Source: Falciphora oryzae
Lineage: Eukaryota > Ascomycota > Sordariomycetes > Magnaporthales > Magnaporthaceae
Length of the DNA stretch: 64,000 bases
Reading direction: 5' to 3'
NCBI GenBank assembly: GCA_000733355.1
Contig: JNVV01000005.1
Span: 1,083,837 to 1,147,836 of the forward strand
Shown: in pieces, positions 11,097-21,656 of the stretch
Layout of the letters: each line of letters begins with the position of its first letter
How positions within the stretch are numbered: position 1 is the stretch's first letter
The notes under the pieces: model-generated
The model's database searches: none
What the model saw: only the letters and a program-made list of their open reading frames with translations
What the model was told of the DNA's origin: nothing
Made by a program: the position numbers and the translations under genes

Positions 11097-12008
11097 AAAT
11101 AGAAACGCAGAAAAAAGAAAAACAAAAACAAAGTAAAGGCATGGGCTGTGGAAAGGGTGGGGAAGACGCGGCACACAAGTCCCTCATCTTTCAAGCTGCC
11201 TTTTGTTGGCGGCGCTTTAGGCTCGTATCGCATACTACCCGCTCCTACTTTCTTCTTTTTCTTTTTCTTTCCAACAAAACTTTCTTTTTAACGTTCATCG
11301 GCATCTGGAACGAGGGGTGGTGGATCTGGACGGCGAGAGGCGAACAAAAGGAGCTTTTGGCGTTTGTCCACAGTGTTACATGAGTTGAGGGCGGATAAAA
11401 CTTCGGAACACGCATGCGAGCAATAGAGACCTCTATTTACGGACCTTTATTTTCAGTGGCTACATTCGGCTCGATCAGCTGGTGAGGTATGAGAGGACGA
11501 CAATATGGAATTACGAGCAACGTCCCAACCAAGTTGACAGCATCAAGCGCCGTATCCCAGGACTACGTAGGCTACCCGGCCACCGTCCAAATCACAGGCA
11601 TATGCATTCAAGTGCCCCGTCCCGAGAACGCGACGGGCCGGTTTGTAATAATGTGTAAGTCGAACGGTCCAGTAGTCGAGCAGGGGTGGAATGAGAGTCA
11701 CGGCCCGGGCCCGTGGTCAGGAAGCCGGTACTTGAGAGCCGGGCGGCACTTCTCGGCCCCACACATTCGGGTCACGTGATGCCCTTCATAGTCACCACAT
11801 TCTCGAGTGCATTCACAACCGCCACACTTTTTCTCGTCCTATCACAAAACTTGTTCGCAGAGAGCACTGCGATTTTATCATTCGCTGGATTTAGGTACAT
11901 CTTTATATTTCCAAGACAGTTATACATGCAAACATGGAATCCTAAAATACACAGCTTACACGCAAAAAGGAAATCACAAAAGCGCCAAAAAGAAAAGATA
12001 ATGTCCTT
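11097..12008. other. Intergenic region, no gene seen
   Basis: Follows the Erj5 stop codon (3' untranslated region at its left edge) and ends at the tRNA gene. Only short, unsupported frames occur. Confidence 0.5.
11985..11999 (-). terminator. Pol III terminator of tRNA-Met
   Basis: On the minus strand, starting about 10 nt past the 3' end of the tRNA, there are T4 and T5 tracts (read as AAAAAGAAAAG on the plus strand). This is the usual RNA polymerase III stop signal. Confidence 0.6.
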
Positions 12009-12080
12009 TAGCAACTCTTGGTTTCGATCCAAGGACCTCCGGGTTATGAGCCCGGCGCGCTTCCCCTGCGCCAAGTTGCT
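12009..12080 (-). tRNA. Initiator tRNA-Met (CAU)
   Basis: 72-nt intronless tRNA. The acceptor stem is AGCAACU/AGUUGCU with discriminator A, the anticodon loop is CUCAUAA, and the D-arm and T-arm are intact. It is called as the initiator because it shows the eukaryotic initiator hallmarks: an A1-U72 pair, three consecutive G-C pairs below the anticodon loop (GGG/CCC) and a T-loop reading A-U-C-G-A-A-A, with A54 instead of T54. The internal A and B boxes needed by RNA polymerase III are present, and T tracts follow. CCA is not encoded, as expected. Confidence 0.95.
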
Positions 12081-14245
12081 TGGTTTGTGCTTGGTTGACG
12101 ACCGGACCACACGGTCACATTATGTGCGTTAGGGCTGCCTGCGCCCTCTCCCCCACTCCACTCGAGGTAACTTTGGGGCGGCGGGGAGGCGGTCAGCCTG
12201 CCCGACGAAAAACGGGTCGATGGGCTTACGGGGCACATGGGGTGGCCGGGTTGGGTTGCTCTCCATGGTGGTGCTACGTGTTGGCATGATGTGATCGAGT
12301 CCCACCCTGTTCTCCTCGGCATAGCAGTCGTGGTGAACGCTTACCCGTATAGCTTCGTCGTGAAGGCATCATGCCTGATAGACCACCGAGGGCGGCGAGG
12401 ATCGGTGGGGTCCGGCTTGTTTGTCACTCAGACGTCAATGAGGCGCGCATGGGGGAAACAACTGACTCTCTGGCTCCGCGTAAACGCTACGTGGTACAAG
12501 TCAGGATGGCCAGCGTTGGCAGTGGCAGCCAGCAGCGGGCATCGGGCTTGGGTGTCGCGTTTGTCTACTCCATCCGTTTCTATATGTGGAGTCCTCCATA
12601 TGGGGTTGCTTCCACCGAATCAGATTCCTGAGTGTCGCCTTCGGGTACAAGGCTATATGTAGTAAACCGAGATCGAGGGGGAATGGTGCTTCTATTCTAT
12701 TTCGAGCGCTTCATCCGAGTGAGACAGTAACTAGCTAGAGTAGCCAGTGGCCGGAGTCCACGTCGGAAAATAGGGGCCTGGAAAGAGCTTGCGGTTTGCG
12801 GGCCCGGCCGGGCTGCAGTATCTGCGAGATGGCACGATCCATCGGCGGTGCTATCGTGCCTCCAAAGGAAGTCAAGTTGGGCTGGCACGTCGATCCCGTC
12901 TCTTCCCCATGAACCCCTCAGATTAGCTTTCTCATCTGGTAGGTTCGAGTGCTTTGACAGAACAGATCTGCCCCAGTATCATCTTATCCAGCCCCTCGTT
13001 CCCCGGACTGTTTTCTATCTGCTATGGCAGACCCCGGACCGGCAAGGTTTTCGACGGTAGGACTCGAGGGGCTCCAACTGAGGGCCGGGCTTTAGTGCCG
13101 ACCAGCCAACCAATTGATAATGGCAGGTGAACACTTTACAGCGCAAGGGATGGCCAGGCTGGCAAGGGCGGTTTCGTGTCAGCGAACAAGCGGTGTCGCA
13201 CCCACAATATTATGCAGGCGAAGTGCGTAGTATGCATGAGGGGCAGCTAACGGCTCTCTTACCTGGCACTGCATCTGCGACGGAGAAGAAAAAAAACAAA
13301 GGGCTGACTTGGCCAGCTGTGATATGCTGCCTAGGGCCTTGAAAAGCACACCGCGTATGCAAGTGAAGGCGGGGCAGCAGGGAGGGACAGGGCGGTCGGA
13401 CACTAGGAAGCGGGAGAAACCAAGGGAAAAATGGTGGAAAAAAAAAAAAAAAAAAAGTCTAGCTCCTCCATCCTACTACACATGTGAATAAAAAGCTGCA
13501 CCTCTCCCCGGCCTTTCCTCCTTCGCCCGCCTTTTTTTCTGTTTCCCCGTCAATTTTTTCTTCGGGTTTCCCGAATCCCTCCCTTTTTTCTTCTTTCCCC
13601 AAACCTCAGCCCCGAGACGGCTCCTGGACCGGCTCGAGCCTGGGGGGAAGCTACTGGTTCGTCTCTGTCTCGTGCTTCGGCCGAGGGAGAGTGGGGAGGG
13701 AGTGCCAGGGGTGGCCACTTTTGTGGCAGCGCCGCCCTGCCACGGAGCAGCGAGGGCCTGCCAGGTCGTGCTTCTCGAAGCGAGCGATTGAGCGCTTGGC
13801 GTTGGTGACGCGGACGAGTCCACACGAGGCCCATCGTGACGGCTTCCAGAGCAAAACGGAAAGGTACGATTGATTCGATTGCTGCTGCCTGCAGGGTAAG
13901 ACGACACACCTACAAGGACGCCCATCTTGCGTAATCGCTCCTCTGGGCTCTCACGGCAGCGTGGCCTTTTTCTTCAGTCGCCATCAGGCTCTTTGGGCTT
14001 TTTTTACTGGTCAATCAGGAGACGCAATTCAATTCGCACCCCTGCAACCGTCAAAAATAACCTAACAATTATTTAATTTTTAGCCTTGACGCCTTGACCA
14101 CGAAACTGCCACGACTTTTCTTGTCCACTTCGACTCTCGACAAACAAACCGCCCTCTTTTCCACCCTTCCAGTCCACTATAGACTGGCTCTACCCAACTC
14201 CCATCCTGCACCGCACACACAGCGCTACCACGCCCATCCGCAACC
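12081..14245. other. Intergenic region, 2.2 kb, no gene supported
   Basis: Between the tRNA and the PRA1-family gene. It contains an A19 tract at 13438-13456 and a pyrimidine-rich stretch from about 13480. The last few hundred bases (T/C-rich, ending CAACC before the ATG) look like the PRA1 promoter and leader. Confidence 0.5.
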
Positions 14246-14776
14246 ATGGCTCGCATCCAGATCCCGCTTGACGTCTTGACGTCGCGCCTGAACCTGTCGG
14301 AGCGCTTCTCGGGCCTCAACCAGGGCAGCCTCATGAGCCGCTTCTCCAACCTGCGGCCGCTATCCGAGTTCTGCGACTTCAAGCGCCTGTCCAAGCCCGA
14401 GAACTTCCACGAGGTGCAGTCGCGCGTCAACTACAACCTCAGCTACTTCTCGAGCAACTACTCGGTCATGTTCGTCATGCTCTGCATCTACACGCTCCTG
14501 ACCAATTGGTTCCTGCTCTTCGACATCATCTTTGTCACGGTGGGCTTGTTCATCATCGGCAAGCTCGACGGCCGCGACCTCGAGATCGGCACTTTCCGCG
14601 CCTCTCCCTCGCAGCTGTACACTGGTCTCCTCGTCATCGCCATCCCCATTGGCCTGCTGTCGTCGCCCTTCAGCACCATTGCATGGCTCATCGGCGCCTC
14701 GGGCGTCACCATCCTGGGCCACGCCGCCCTGATGGACAAGCCGATCGACGAGGCTTTTTCCGGGGAGGCGGTCTAG
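14246..14776 (+). CDS. PRA1-family (prenylated Rab acceptor) protein
   Basis: Intronless 176-residue membrane protein. The N-terminal 75 residues are hydrophilic, with the family pattern R-P-L-x-E-F-x-D-x-x-x-x-x-K-P. Two hydrophobic hairpins follow (about residues 72-107 and 128-160), joined by a short polar linker. The length and the ending D-K-P-I-D-E-A-F-S are typical of PRA1/Yip3 proteins. Family members sit in ER and Golgi membranes and bind prenylated Rab GTPases, helping move them from GDI onto membranes. The start has a good context (CAACCATGG). A second open frame begins inside the 3' part of this gene and continues past it; see the next gene. Confidence 0.93.
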   Translation: MARIQIPLDVLTSRLNLSERFSGLNQGSLMSRFSNLRPLSEFCDFKRLSKPENFHEVQSRVNYNLSYFSSNYSVMFVMLCIYTLLTNWFLLFDIIFVTVGLFIIGKLDGRDLEIGTFRASPSQLYTGLLVIAIPIGLLSSPFSTIAWLIGASGVTILGHAALMDKPIDEAFSGEAV

Positions 14777-15021
14777 ACGGTCGGCCGCGAGCTCCCAAAT
14801 TTGCGCCCCAAAAGGGAAGACCATCAAGGCGCGGCAAGGGGAAGCAGAACCATGCCGCTGCCGCCCGGGGAGAGGGGGAGGACGGAAGTGGACGGGTCGA
14901 GGAGCTGGACAGCGGCCTCGACGACGACGGTGCTTATGCGGTTGGGTTTCCTAATTCTTCATCTTCTTCTTTGTCGCGGCAATTTGCCAGCGACGCACTT
15001 CAGTTACGGCGGTCGGGATAC

Positions 15022-15804
15022 ATGGATGACGAGGACGACGACGAGGAGCCGGAGGAGGTAGTCGTGGAGAGGGCAATGGCGAGGATCCGAGAGGCAAAAT
15101 CACGGGGCCGCGGCGACGTCGACCTGACGCCAACCGAGGTGGCGGCCATCAAGCGCATGCAGGAACGCAAGAAAAAAGAGGCCGAGCGGCGTCGGCTGGA
15201 GGAGAAGCGCGTCTCGATACCCCTCTCTTCGTTCGGGCTCGACGACGACGATCTTCCTGAGCACCCACCTCCTGGGGTGCTCGATGGTCGCGCCGAACGC
15301 CAGGCGTACCCTCCAGTCGGCTACTTCCCGCCTCCATCGGCCGTTCAACCGCAATCAAGAAAAGGCTCGGGCACCTCCTCGTCGCGCGCCCCCAGGGGTC
15401 GCGATGATGAGATGTACATGCTCCCTCCCGCCTCTGCCCCTTCGCTGGATCCGGCATACTACATGACCAGTGCGGGCCCGCACGCACCGCCCGGCGCCGT
15501 GACGGCCGCTCACCGCACCTTCTCGGGCCCGCAAGCCAGGTCGAGACAGCGGGGCAGCCCCAACGATACCAGCGAGGAGAGCGGCGACGACACGGCCAGC
15601 GACGAGTACAGAGACGGCGGGCGCGGCAGGCGCGAGGCGGCCATCATCGTTGAGGCTGCCCCCGACCGGTCAAAGACGCCCGAGCTCAGGCGGTCGTCGC
15701 GGCGCCACGCCAGCAAGTCGCCCGCCAAGCGCAAGCCGACCACGGAAAAGGACAAGGGAAAGAGCGGCAGCGGCACTTCGACCAAGAGCCGCAAGAAGCG
15801 GTGA
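15022..15804 (+). CDS. Charged, disordered hypothetical protein behind PRA1
   Basis: Read from the first in-frame ATG after the PRA1 stop, this gives 260 residues. It begins with an acidic D-D-E-D-D-D-E-E-P-E-E run. A likely helix follows, A-M-A-R-I-R-E-A-K-x-R-G-R-x-D-V-x-L-T-P-x-E-V-A-A-I-K-R-M, then a Glu/Arg-rich coiled-coil-like segment. The rest is Pro/Ser-rich and disordered, ending in a basic Ser/Lys tail. There is no membrane span. The frame, shifted by -1 relative to PRA1, is open upstream into PRA1, and the part from about 14780 also looks coding, so the true N-terminus probably lies upstream or in an exon I could not place. I believe similar proteins occur next to PRA1 in related fungi, but this is memory and unverified. 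Confidence 0.55.
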   Translation: MDDEDDDEEPEEVVVERAMARIREAKSRGRGDVDLTPTEVAAIKRMQERKKKEAERRRLEEKRVSIPLSSFGLDDDDLPEHPPPGVLDGRAERQAYPPVGYFPPPSAVQPQSRKGSGTSSSRAPRGRDDEMYMLPPASAPSLDPAYYMTSAGPHAPPGAVTAAHRTFSGPQARSRQRGSPNDTSEESGDDTASDEYRDGGRGRREAAIIVEAAPDRSKTPELRRSSRRHASKSPAKRKPTTEKDKGKSGSGTSTKSRKKR

Positions 15805-16427
15805 TAGGCGTCGGACGCTCTGGCCTGGGTCTGGCCGTCGTGACTGACTGGCAACGTAATTTCTGCACACGCGTCCAAGAAGGAAAAGGGGAAAAACGAG
15901 GTGACTAAAATCGGAGTCGGGGATCTTTCCTCCTCGAGTCTTTTTTGTACTTTTTGATAGACATGATTATCTGCATGACTTTTCCTGGTCATGCTTGGGT
16001 TATTTTATTTTTGCTTGCCTTTTTTTTTTCGACAGCGAACGACGTTCCTTACCTTGCCTTTTGTGCACCATGATATTTACGCGAATTTGTGGTGATGTGT
16101 TGGATTTACGAAATTGCCGCCCTCTAACTATTGTGCGCTCTGACGCCTGCTCTAGCTAGTGTGACTGATATCCGTCCAAGTGAAGATCCTTTAGAGACCT
16201 GATACCGGGGACCAGCCCTCACGCTGGAGGCCTGATCCTACAGACAAAGACCTCCCGGGCCATCCTACCTCGCCCGTAGATCCCGACCTTCATGGTAGAT
16301 ATCTACCTCCCGCCTCATTACCTGCTTGCCTAAATAATAACCGACCTGATATCCAAACCAAAACGCCGAAAAAGCAGACCTATATAGCTATAGCTGTAAA
16401 CGCAAGGGAAAAAAAAAAGGCACAGTC
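15805..16427. other. Convergent intergenic region
   Basis: Between two genes that end toward each other. It contains the perfect palindrome GGTAGATATCTACC near 16290. No gene is seen. Confidence 0.45.
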
Positions 16428-17425
16428 TTAGGAAAAGAACTTGGACACACTCCCCATCCACCCGTTGTTGTTTCCACTACCACTACCACTACTGCCGCCA
16501 AACCCGCCAAATCCGCCCAGCACGGACCCAAACCCGCCGCCTCCGCTGCTGCGGCCGTAGCCCTCGCCGTACCAGTCATCGTCGTCGTGCCGGTACGTCG
16601 TGCGCCTCTCCCAACTCCTGTCGCCGTCCCAGCCCCTGGCGATCGTCGTGGTCGCAGCAGCAGCCGCGCCCGCACCGGACGCCATGCGGACGGCCTCGCC
16701 GACGAGGCCGATGCTGTCGCCGCGCATGGCCTTGGCGCCCAGGCCGAGCAGGGACTCGAGGGCGGCGGGCATGCGCATGCCGAAGCGGGCGAGCAGGGCG
16801 GTCAGGGCGCCGCCCGTGATGAGGGGCATGACGACGAGCATGAAGACCCTGAGCGGGTGGCGCTTGGCGTAGTGGACCAGGTCGCGCAGGAGGCGCTTCA
16901 GCTTGCGGTAGGAGCGCTGCATGAAGGACTGGCGCGGGGAGCGCTTGTAGTAGGAGGGGGAGCGGCCTGTTTTTGGGGGGGTTGTGGTTAGCGGAATGGT
17001 ACACAGCGTGAGGTGTGTGTGGTGTGTGTTTGGACAAAATGAGAGAGGAAAAGGCAAGAATGATCGGACGCAGATCACGAAACAGAAGATTGGACGATTG
17101 GAAGAACACAAAACTCACCAGTGCCGAAACCAAAGAACGAACCCCTGCTGGAGTTGCCCAGCGGCAGGTTGAAGAATGATTTGGCATCGCCGCTCCCGCG
17201 ACGCTTCTCGTCCTTTCCGCCGAGGCTGCCGAAGAAGGACGAGCGCGAGGCGTTGTTCTTCTCGTAGCTGCTGCCGCCGCCAAAGATGCTCGAGACGCCG
17301 TCGCGCGAGCGCGAGCGGTGGCGGCTGCTCTTGTGGCTGCCGCTGCTGCTCTTGTGCGAGCGGTGCTTGCGCGACGACGACGTGTGGCCGCCGAGGGTTG
17401 ATGCTGCGTCGTCGAAGAGGCCCAT
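16428..17425 (-). CDS. Unknown protein with one hydrophobic span
   Basis: Two exons (17425-17119 and 16966-16428) joined across a 152-nt intron (donor GTGAGT, acceptor ACAG) give 281 residues. The N-terminal third is Ser/Lys/Arg-rich, with repeated H-K-S-S-S and R-S-R-S-R motifs. A very basic segment (Y-K-R-S-P-R-Q-S-F and K-L-K-R-L-L-R-D-L, residues 109-138) leads into a single hydrophobic span near 142-162. A short Ala/Leu-rich stretch and an Arg/Asp-rich segment follow, then a Gly/Ser-rich tail. No domain is recognised. The basic region before the span suggests a tail on the cytoplasmic face or a membrane-anchored regulator, but this is inference. A CA repeat lies directly before the ATG. 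Confidence 0.72.
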
Positions 17426-19870
17426 TGTTGTGTGTGTGTGTGTGTGTGTGTGGCTGTGTTTTGAGGGGAAGTTGTGCGTCGCTAGATTTGTGCCGTGCTG
17501 TGGTCGCTTGCGTCCTGTCTGTGCTTTGGAATGGAGGTTGACAAGGACAGGGCGAAAAGCTGCGTGTAATACGATGATGCGATCGAGGAGGGCTATGTGG
17601 GTGTGTAGGCTTTCGCGGGGAGGGCGGGTCGAGGCGAGGGATTATCGTGATCGATGGATGGGGGAGAAATTAGGTGAGCACGGGTCGCAAACGTGCTACC
17701 AGGGCGCCAGGGGACGTTTGAATTAAATCGAAAAATAAGCTGGAAATGACAACGGCGCACACACAGTAATTATCTTTCTCTCAGCTCCCTTTCTTTCTGT
17801 CTCTCGCTTTTCTCTTCACACCTCAGCAGCTGCTCTCAGCACTTTGTCGTAGACAGTCGCCTTCAATTGGCCGGCAAAGGAGGTGTGTGCTTTTCCTGTG
17901 AAAAGATGCGCCCCCAATCGGATTGGACAGGCAGGGAGAGACCCTCCTTCCTCCTGCCTGGTCGGGCGGATTGCAGTTCGTGCCCCATTCATTGGTTCGG
18001 CCACAGCAGCACAGCAGGAACGCACACAGGAACAGCCCCTGCCACCTCAGTTTTTTCCACCTCGAAACCCTTCACCGCCTTACCGCCCCGGGGTTAGCTG
18101 TGAGGGGGCGACGCATGGCTGGGTGGGCCACCGCTTGGCTTGCTGAAACCTGCTGCCGGACCAGGGGGCCCGTCCTGCACGGATGGCGCGAACCGGACGC
18201 TGCCAAGGTGGCCTGGTCCGCACTTGGGTTGGATGGGCGTCGCATCGCCAGGAGGAGAGGAGATGGATGGATGGACCCTGGAAACTGAGCTTCCGAGTTG
18301 CTCAGGTTCCCGATCTGGATGCTGATCTTGGTGTGCTTGTGCAAGGCAGCGAATTCCCGGACGAGGCTTCTCATAGGATGGTGTGAAGGGCATGTATCCG
18401 GGTGCCTGGTTTGTATTCCTCTGAGAACTGACGACTGACGACAACCTTGAGAAAAACCATAGACAGTGCGCATATCCGAGCCTGCAAGCCTCTACCGACT
18501 CAATGTGAAAGCACATGCAGACGCCGGGGCTTCTAGGGCACACTAAACCACCCCCAACTCCCTAGAGCGAGCCACGGGAGTTCTTGTTCGATCTGTCGTG
18601 TCGGTGTGGGTCGGTCTGCAATATCGATCTGGTCCCGTCATCGTTTACTGCGTTCGGCATGCCTTGGGCAGCTCTGCTTTTGAAGGGTTCCACAGGTGAA
18701 GGCTCGGAACCAAGCTTTGGTCTCGGTCCAGGCCTGGCCACGGGCCGTTGTACCTACATGCCTACAGCAGAGGTGTCGACGTGTAAAGTCAACATCGCCA
18801 GCCGGATATCCACAGTTGCCCGGTTTTGGGCTCTTTTGCGGCGTGGTGCATGATGCAGTTCACCTCGTATCATATTGGTTTTCTTGTGTTGTCGACAGAG
18901 GAGACAACTGTCTGGAGCGATTGTGTGGTTCCTGGGGGTATCACTGCAGGAGATCCTTGGCCTTTGCTTGTGGTCGTGGCCGGAGAATGACCGAGATGGG
19001 TGATGTCTACGTGTCCATTTACCAAACAGTGTAAATGGATTCTTATATACTAGGTGGTGCATACCATCGAGCTGTTTAGTACACACCTCGGTGACTGTGG
19101 ATGGAGTCTGTTTTGTGCGAGGAGAATTGTGATCTAGGTATGTGATATATGAACGAGACGTATCAAAGCCCGGCCTGCCTAGGATCTATGCCTATGAATA
19201 GTTTATACTCGGTTTTCGGTTGCAATAATACAGCGATGTCTTGAAACCTATAGGAAGATGGCTGGCTTTGGCTGGCTTCAAGGTATCATGTGAAGCAGGG
19301 AGCTCAAGAATGATACTGGCAGTGTGGGGAGCAGGCTTGGGCTTATTTCCCCTGGATTTGGCATGGGGAATAGCCACCCGCAGAGTCTTCCCGGCCTGCC
19401 GGCATGCATTTCTCTGAAATCCGGTTCTCCCGTCAGCACCAATTGGCACTCTTGTGGATCACGGCTTCGGAGAGCCGGAGCTGGCGGCGGCATGCTGGCG
19501 TTGGACCCACCGGCGCCGGCTCTTGATCCGACTATCTGAGTTGTGGCGGAAACGAAACGCCACACCAACCTTGGCGGCGGCACCAGCCACACCTGCCTCT
19601 CAATCCAAGCTCCCCACACCAAACGCCGCAACGCGCAGCTCCCAGGTGCCTGAAGGGCTGACGCTGGCCGGAGCTTGCCTTGCCTTGCCCCATGGATGCG
19701 GTTATCGACGAAACAATCCCGCAACGCCGCCGCCGCCGCCAACCACCACCGCCGCCCCGCGACCGAGATCCGACACTCCACGCAGCACGCACGAAGGCCT
19801 GCCTATCGAATCGCCCGTCTAATTGTTTCTGCGGGAGTTTTCACTTCCGCCCGCACACACACAAGACACA
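17426..19870. other. Divergent intergenic region, 2.4 kb
   Basis: Lies between the starts of the unknown membrane protein (-) and the proteasome gene (+). It holds a TG dinucleotide repeat at its left edge and otherwise only unsupported short frames. Confidence 0.5.
17429..17452. repeat. TG/CA dinucleotide microsatellite
   Basis: Twelve TG units on the plus strand. On the minus strand this is (CA)12, ending three bases before the ATG of the unknown membrane protein, so it lies in that gene's 5' leader. Confidence 0.9.
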
Positions 19871-20983
19871 ATGGTGAGAGCTTCAAGCCACCATCTCCGC
19901 CTCCGCAGAGGCGGGCCCAAGCTTCCTTGTGGTTCCCTCCCACCACCCCCAGGGCAGCCCCAACACCAACAACACCGGTGCTAACCCAACAGCACCCAGA
20001 CCTCGATAGGAACGGGCTATGACCTGGCAAACTCCATCTTCTCCCCGGACGGCCGCAACTTCCAGGTCGAGTACGCCGTCAAGGCCGTCGAGAATGCCGG
20101 CACGTCGATAGGCATCCGGTGCAAGGACGGCGTCGTGCTGGCCGTCGAGAAGGTCGTCACGTCCAAGCTGCTCAAGCCCGGCGCCAACAAGCGCATCGCC
20201 ACCGTCGACAGGCATGTCGGAGTTGTATGTCTCTTGCTGCCCCTCACCGGTTCCCCTCCCTCACTCTTAAAATGCCAAGCCACACCCATACATGTTCGAC
20301 CCGTCCTAATCTTTCCTTCTTTCCTGAAACAGGCCTACTCTGGCATGGTCCCCGACGGCCGCCACTTCGTCGACCGCGCCCGCGACGAGTCCCGCTCGTG
20401 GCGCGACAACTTCAAGGCCCCCATCGGCACCGCCGAGCTGGCCGGCCGCATGGGCGGCTACCTGCAGGCCTACACGCTGTACCAGTCGGTCCGCCCCTTC
20501 GGCATCACGGCCATCGTCGGCGGCTGGGACTCGTCGCTCGAGCTGCCCGTCGACGGCGAGGTCGGGGCGGGACCTTCGGTCGGCGCAGGCGGCAAGGCGA
20601 CCGGCAAGAAGCACGGCGGGCCCCGGCTGTACATGATCGAGCCCTCGGGCCTCTACTGGGGCTACTACGGTGCTGCCACGGGCAAAGGCAGGCAGGCGGC
20701 CAAGGCGGAGCTTGAGAAGCTGGACCTGGCCGGCGAGGGCATCTCGCTGCTCGACGCGGTCAAGGAGGCGGCGCGCATCATCTACGTGGCGCACGACGAC
20801 AACAAGGACAAGGAGTTTGAGCTCGAGATGACGTGGATCAGCGACGAGGACGGCCCCACCAAGGGCCGCCACGAGGAGGTGCCCAAGAAGCTGCTCCAGG
20901 AGGCCGAGAGGCTGGCCAAGAAGTCGCTCGAGGACGACGACGACGAAGACGAGAAGAAGGATGATGACAAGATGGAGGACTGA
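19871..20983 (+). CDS. PRE10: 20S proteasome alpha-7 subunit (Pre10/PSMA3)
   Basis: Three coding exons (19871-19873, 20000-20224, 20333-20983) give 292 residues. The first exon carries only the ATG. Splicing it to the exon beginning ACCTCGATA yields M-T-S-I-G-T-G-Y-D, the start expected for this subunit. The alpha-subunit signature Y-D-x-x-x-x-x-F-S-P-D-G-R-x-x-Q-V-E-Y-A follows, then the N-terminal-hydrolase fold (D-G-V-V-L-A-V-E-K, V-D-R-H-V-G, S-G-M-V-P-D-G-R, R-P-F-G). The tail (last 21 residues) is Asp/Glu/Lys-rich, which is characteristic of alpha-7 and absent from other alpha subunits. The protein forms part of the outer ring that gates the proteasome. Intron 1 (126 nt) has the branch site GCTAAC; intron 2 (108 nt) is a multiple of three and has no in-frame stop. 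Confidence 0.95.
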
Positions 20984-21238
20984 GCGGATGGCCTGTAGGG
21001 GAAGGGGGCTTCCTGTTTGGGGTGGCAAGCGACGGCCCTTGAAAAGGTGCCTGTAGGAGCTGCCTAAGCTGAGCGTCTGGCCTATCCCAACCTTCATATC
21101 TTTGTATCTCGAGATGAAAAAGAGAACATCAAAGATGGCCAGTGGCGTGTGGGTGCATTTTGGACCAACTCTGACCCAGAAGCTTGTTGTCTGTATTTTA
21201 CCATCAAGACGGCGCGGGCTCGGTAGACTTGCAATGGC

Positions 21239-21269
<31 letters not shown>

Positions 21270-21656
21270 TTGCTGGTTGGACCCAGGCACTGCCATAGAG
21301 CCCAACCAAAGCTAGACCTGGTTACGGCGGGACTTGTATGCAAGATTCGTTGGCAAGGGGCTGTAATGGTTCCATTGGCGGACAATCATTCTTGTAGACG
21401 GGCAGACAATATGGAAGTGCATAGTTCGACAGATAGATATTCGGTATCGGCACTTCTGGCTCTTGGCATTTCCTTCCCTTTGCTTCTGACTACTACCTGC
21501 CCAACCATGATGTTTTCTCTCCCCTTGACAACTTTTGGCCTACAAGAACCTTCTCTTCCTTTTGGTATTTCCTTTCGTACTATCACCTTGCTATCCTTTT
21601 TCCACATAGAATGTATAAAACGCACATGCATAGAAGCTTTTATCGCTTTCGCCAAA
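20984..21656. other. Convergent intergenic region
   Basis: Separates the 3' ends of the proteasome gene (+) and the Pol5 gene (-). It includes an A27 tract. No gene is seen. Confidence 0.5.
21239..21265. repeat. A27 homopolymer tract
   Basis: Twenty-seven consecutive A residues about 260 nt past the proteasome stop codon. There is no target-site duplication that would mark it as a retroposed tail. Confidence 0.85.

Noticed and set aside
21239..21265. A27 tract as the tail of a retroposed element
   Set aside because: No flanking target-site duplication and no reverse-transcriptase or tRNA-derived sequence in front of it.
20306..21385. 359-codon minus-strand frame opposite the proteasome gene
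   Set aside because: Antisense shadow; its repeats of acidic or hydrophobic residues mirror the real gene, and it reads through the A27 tract.
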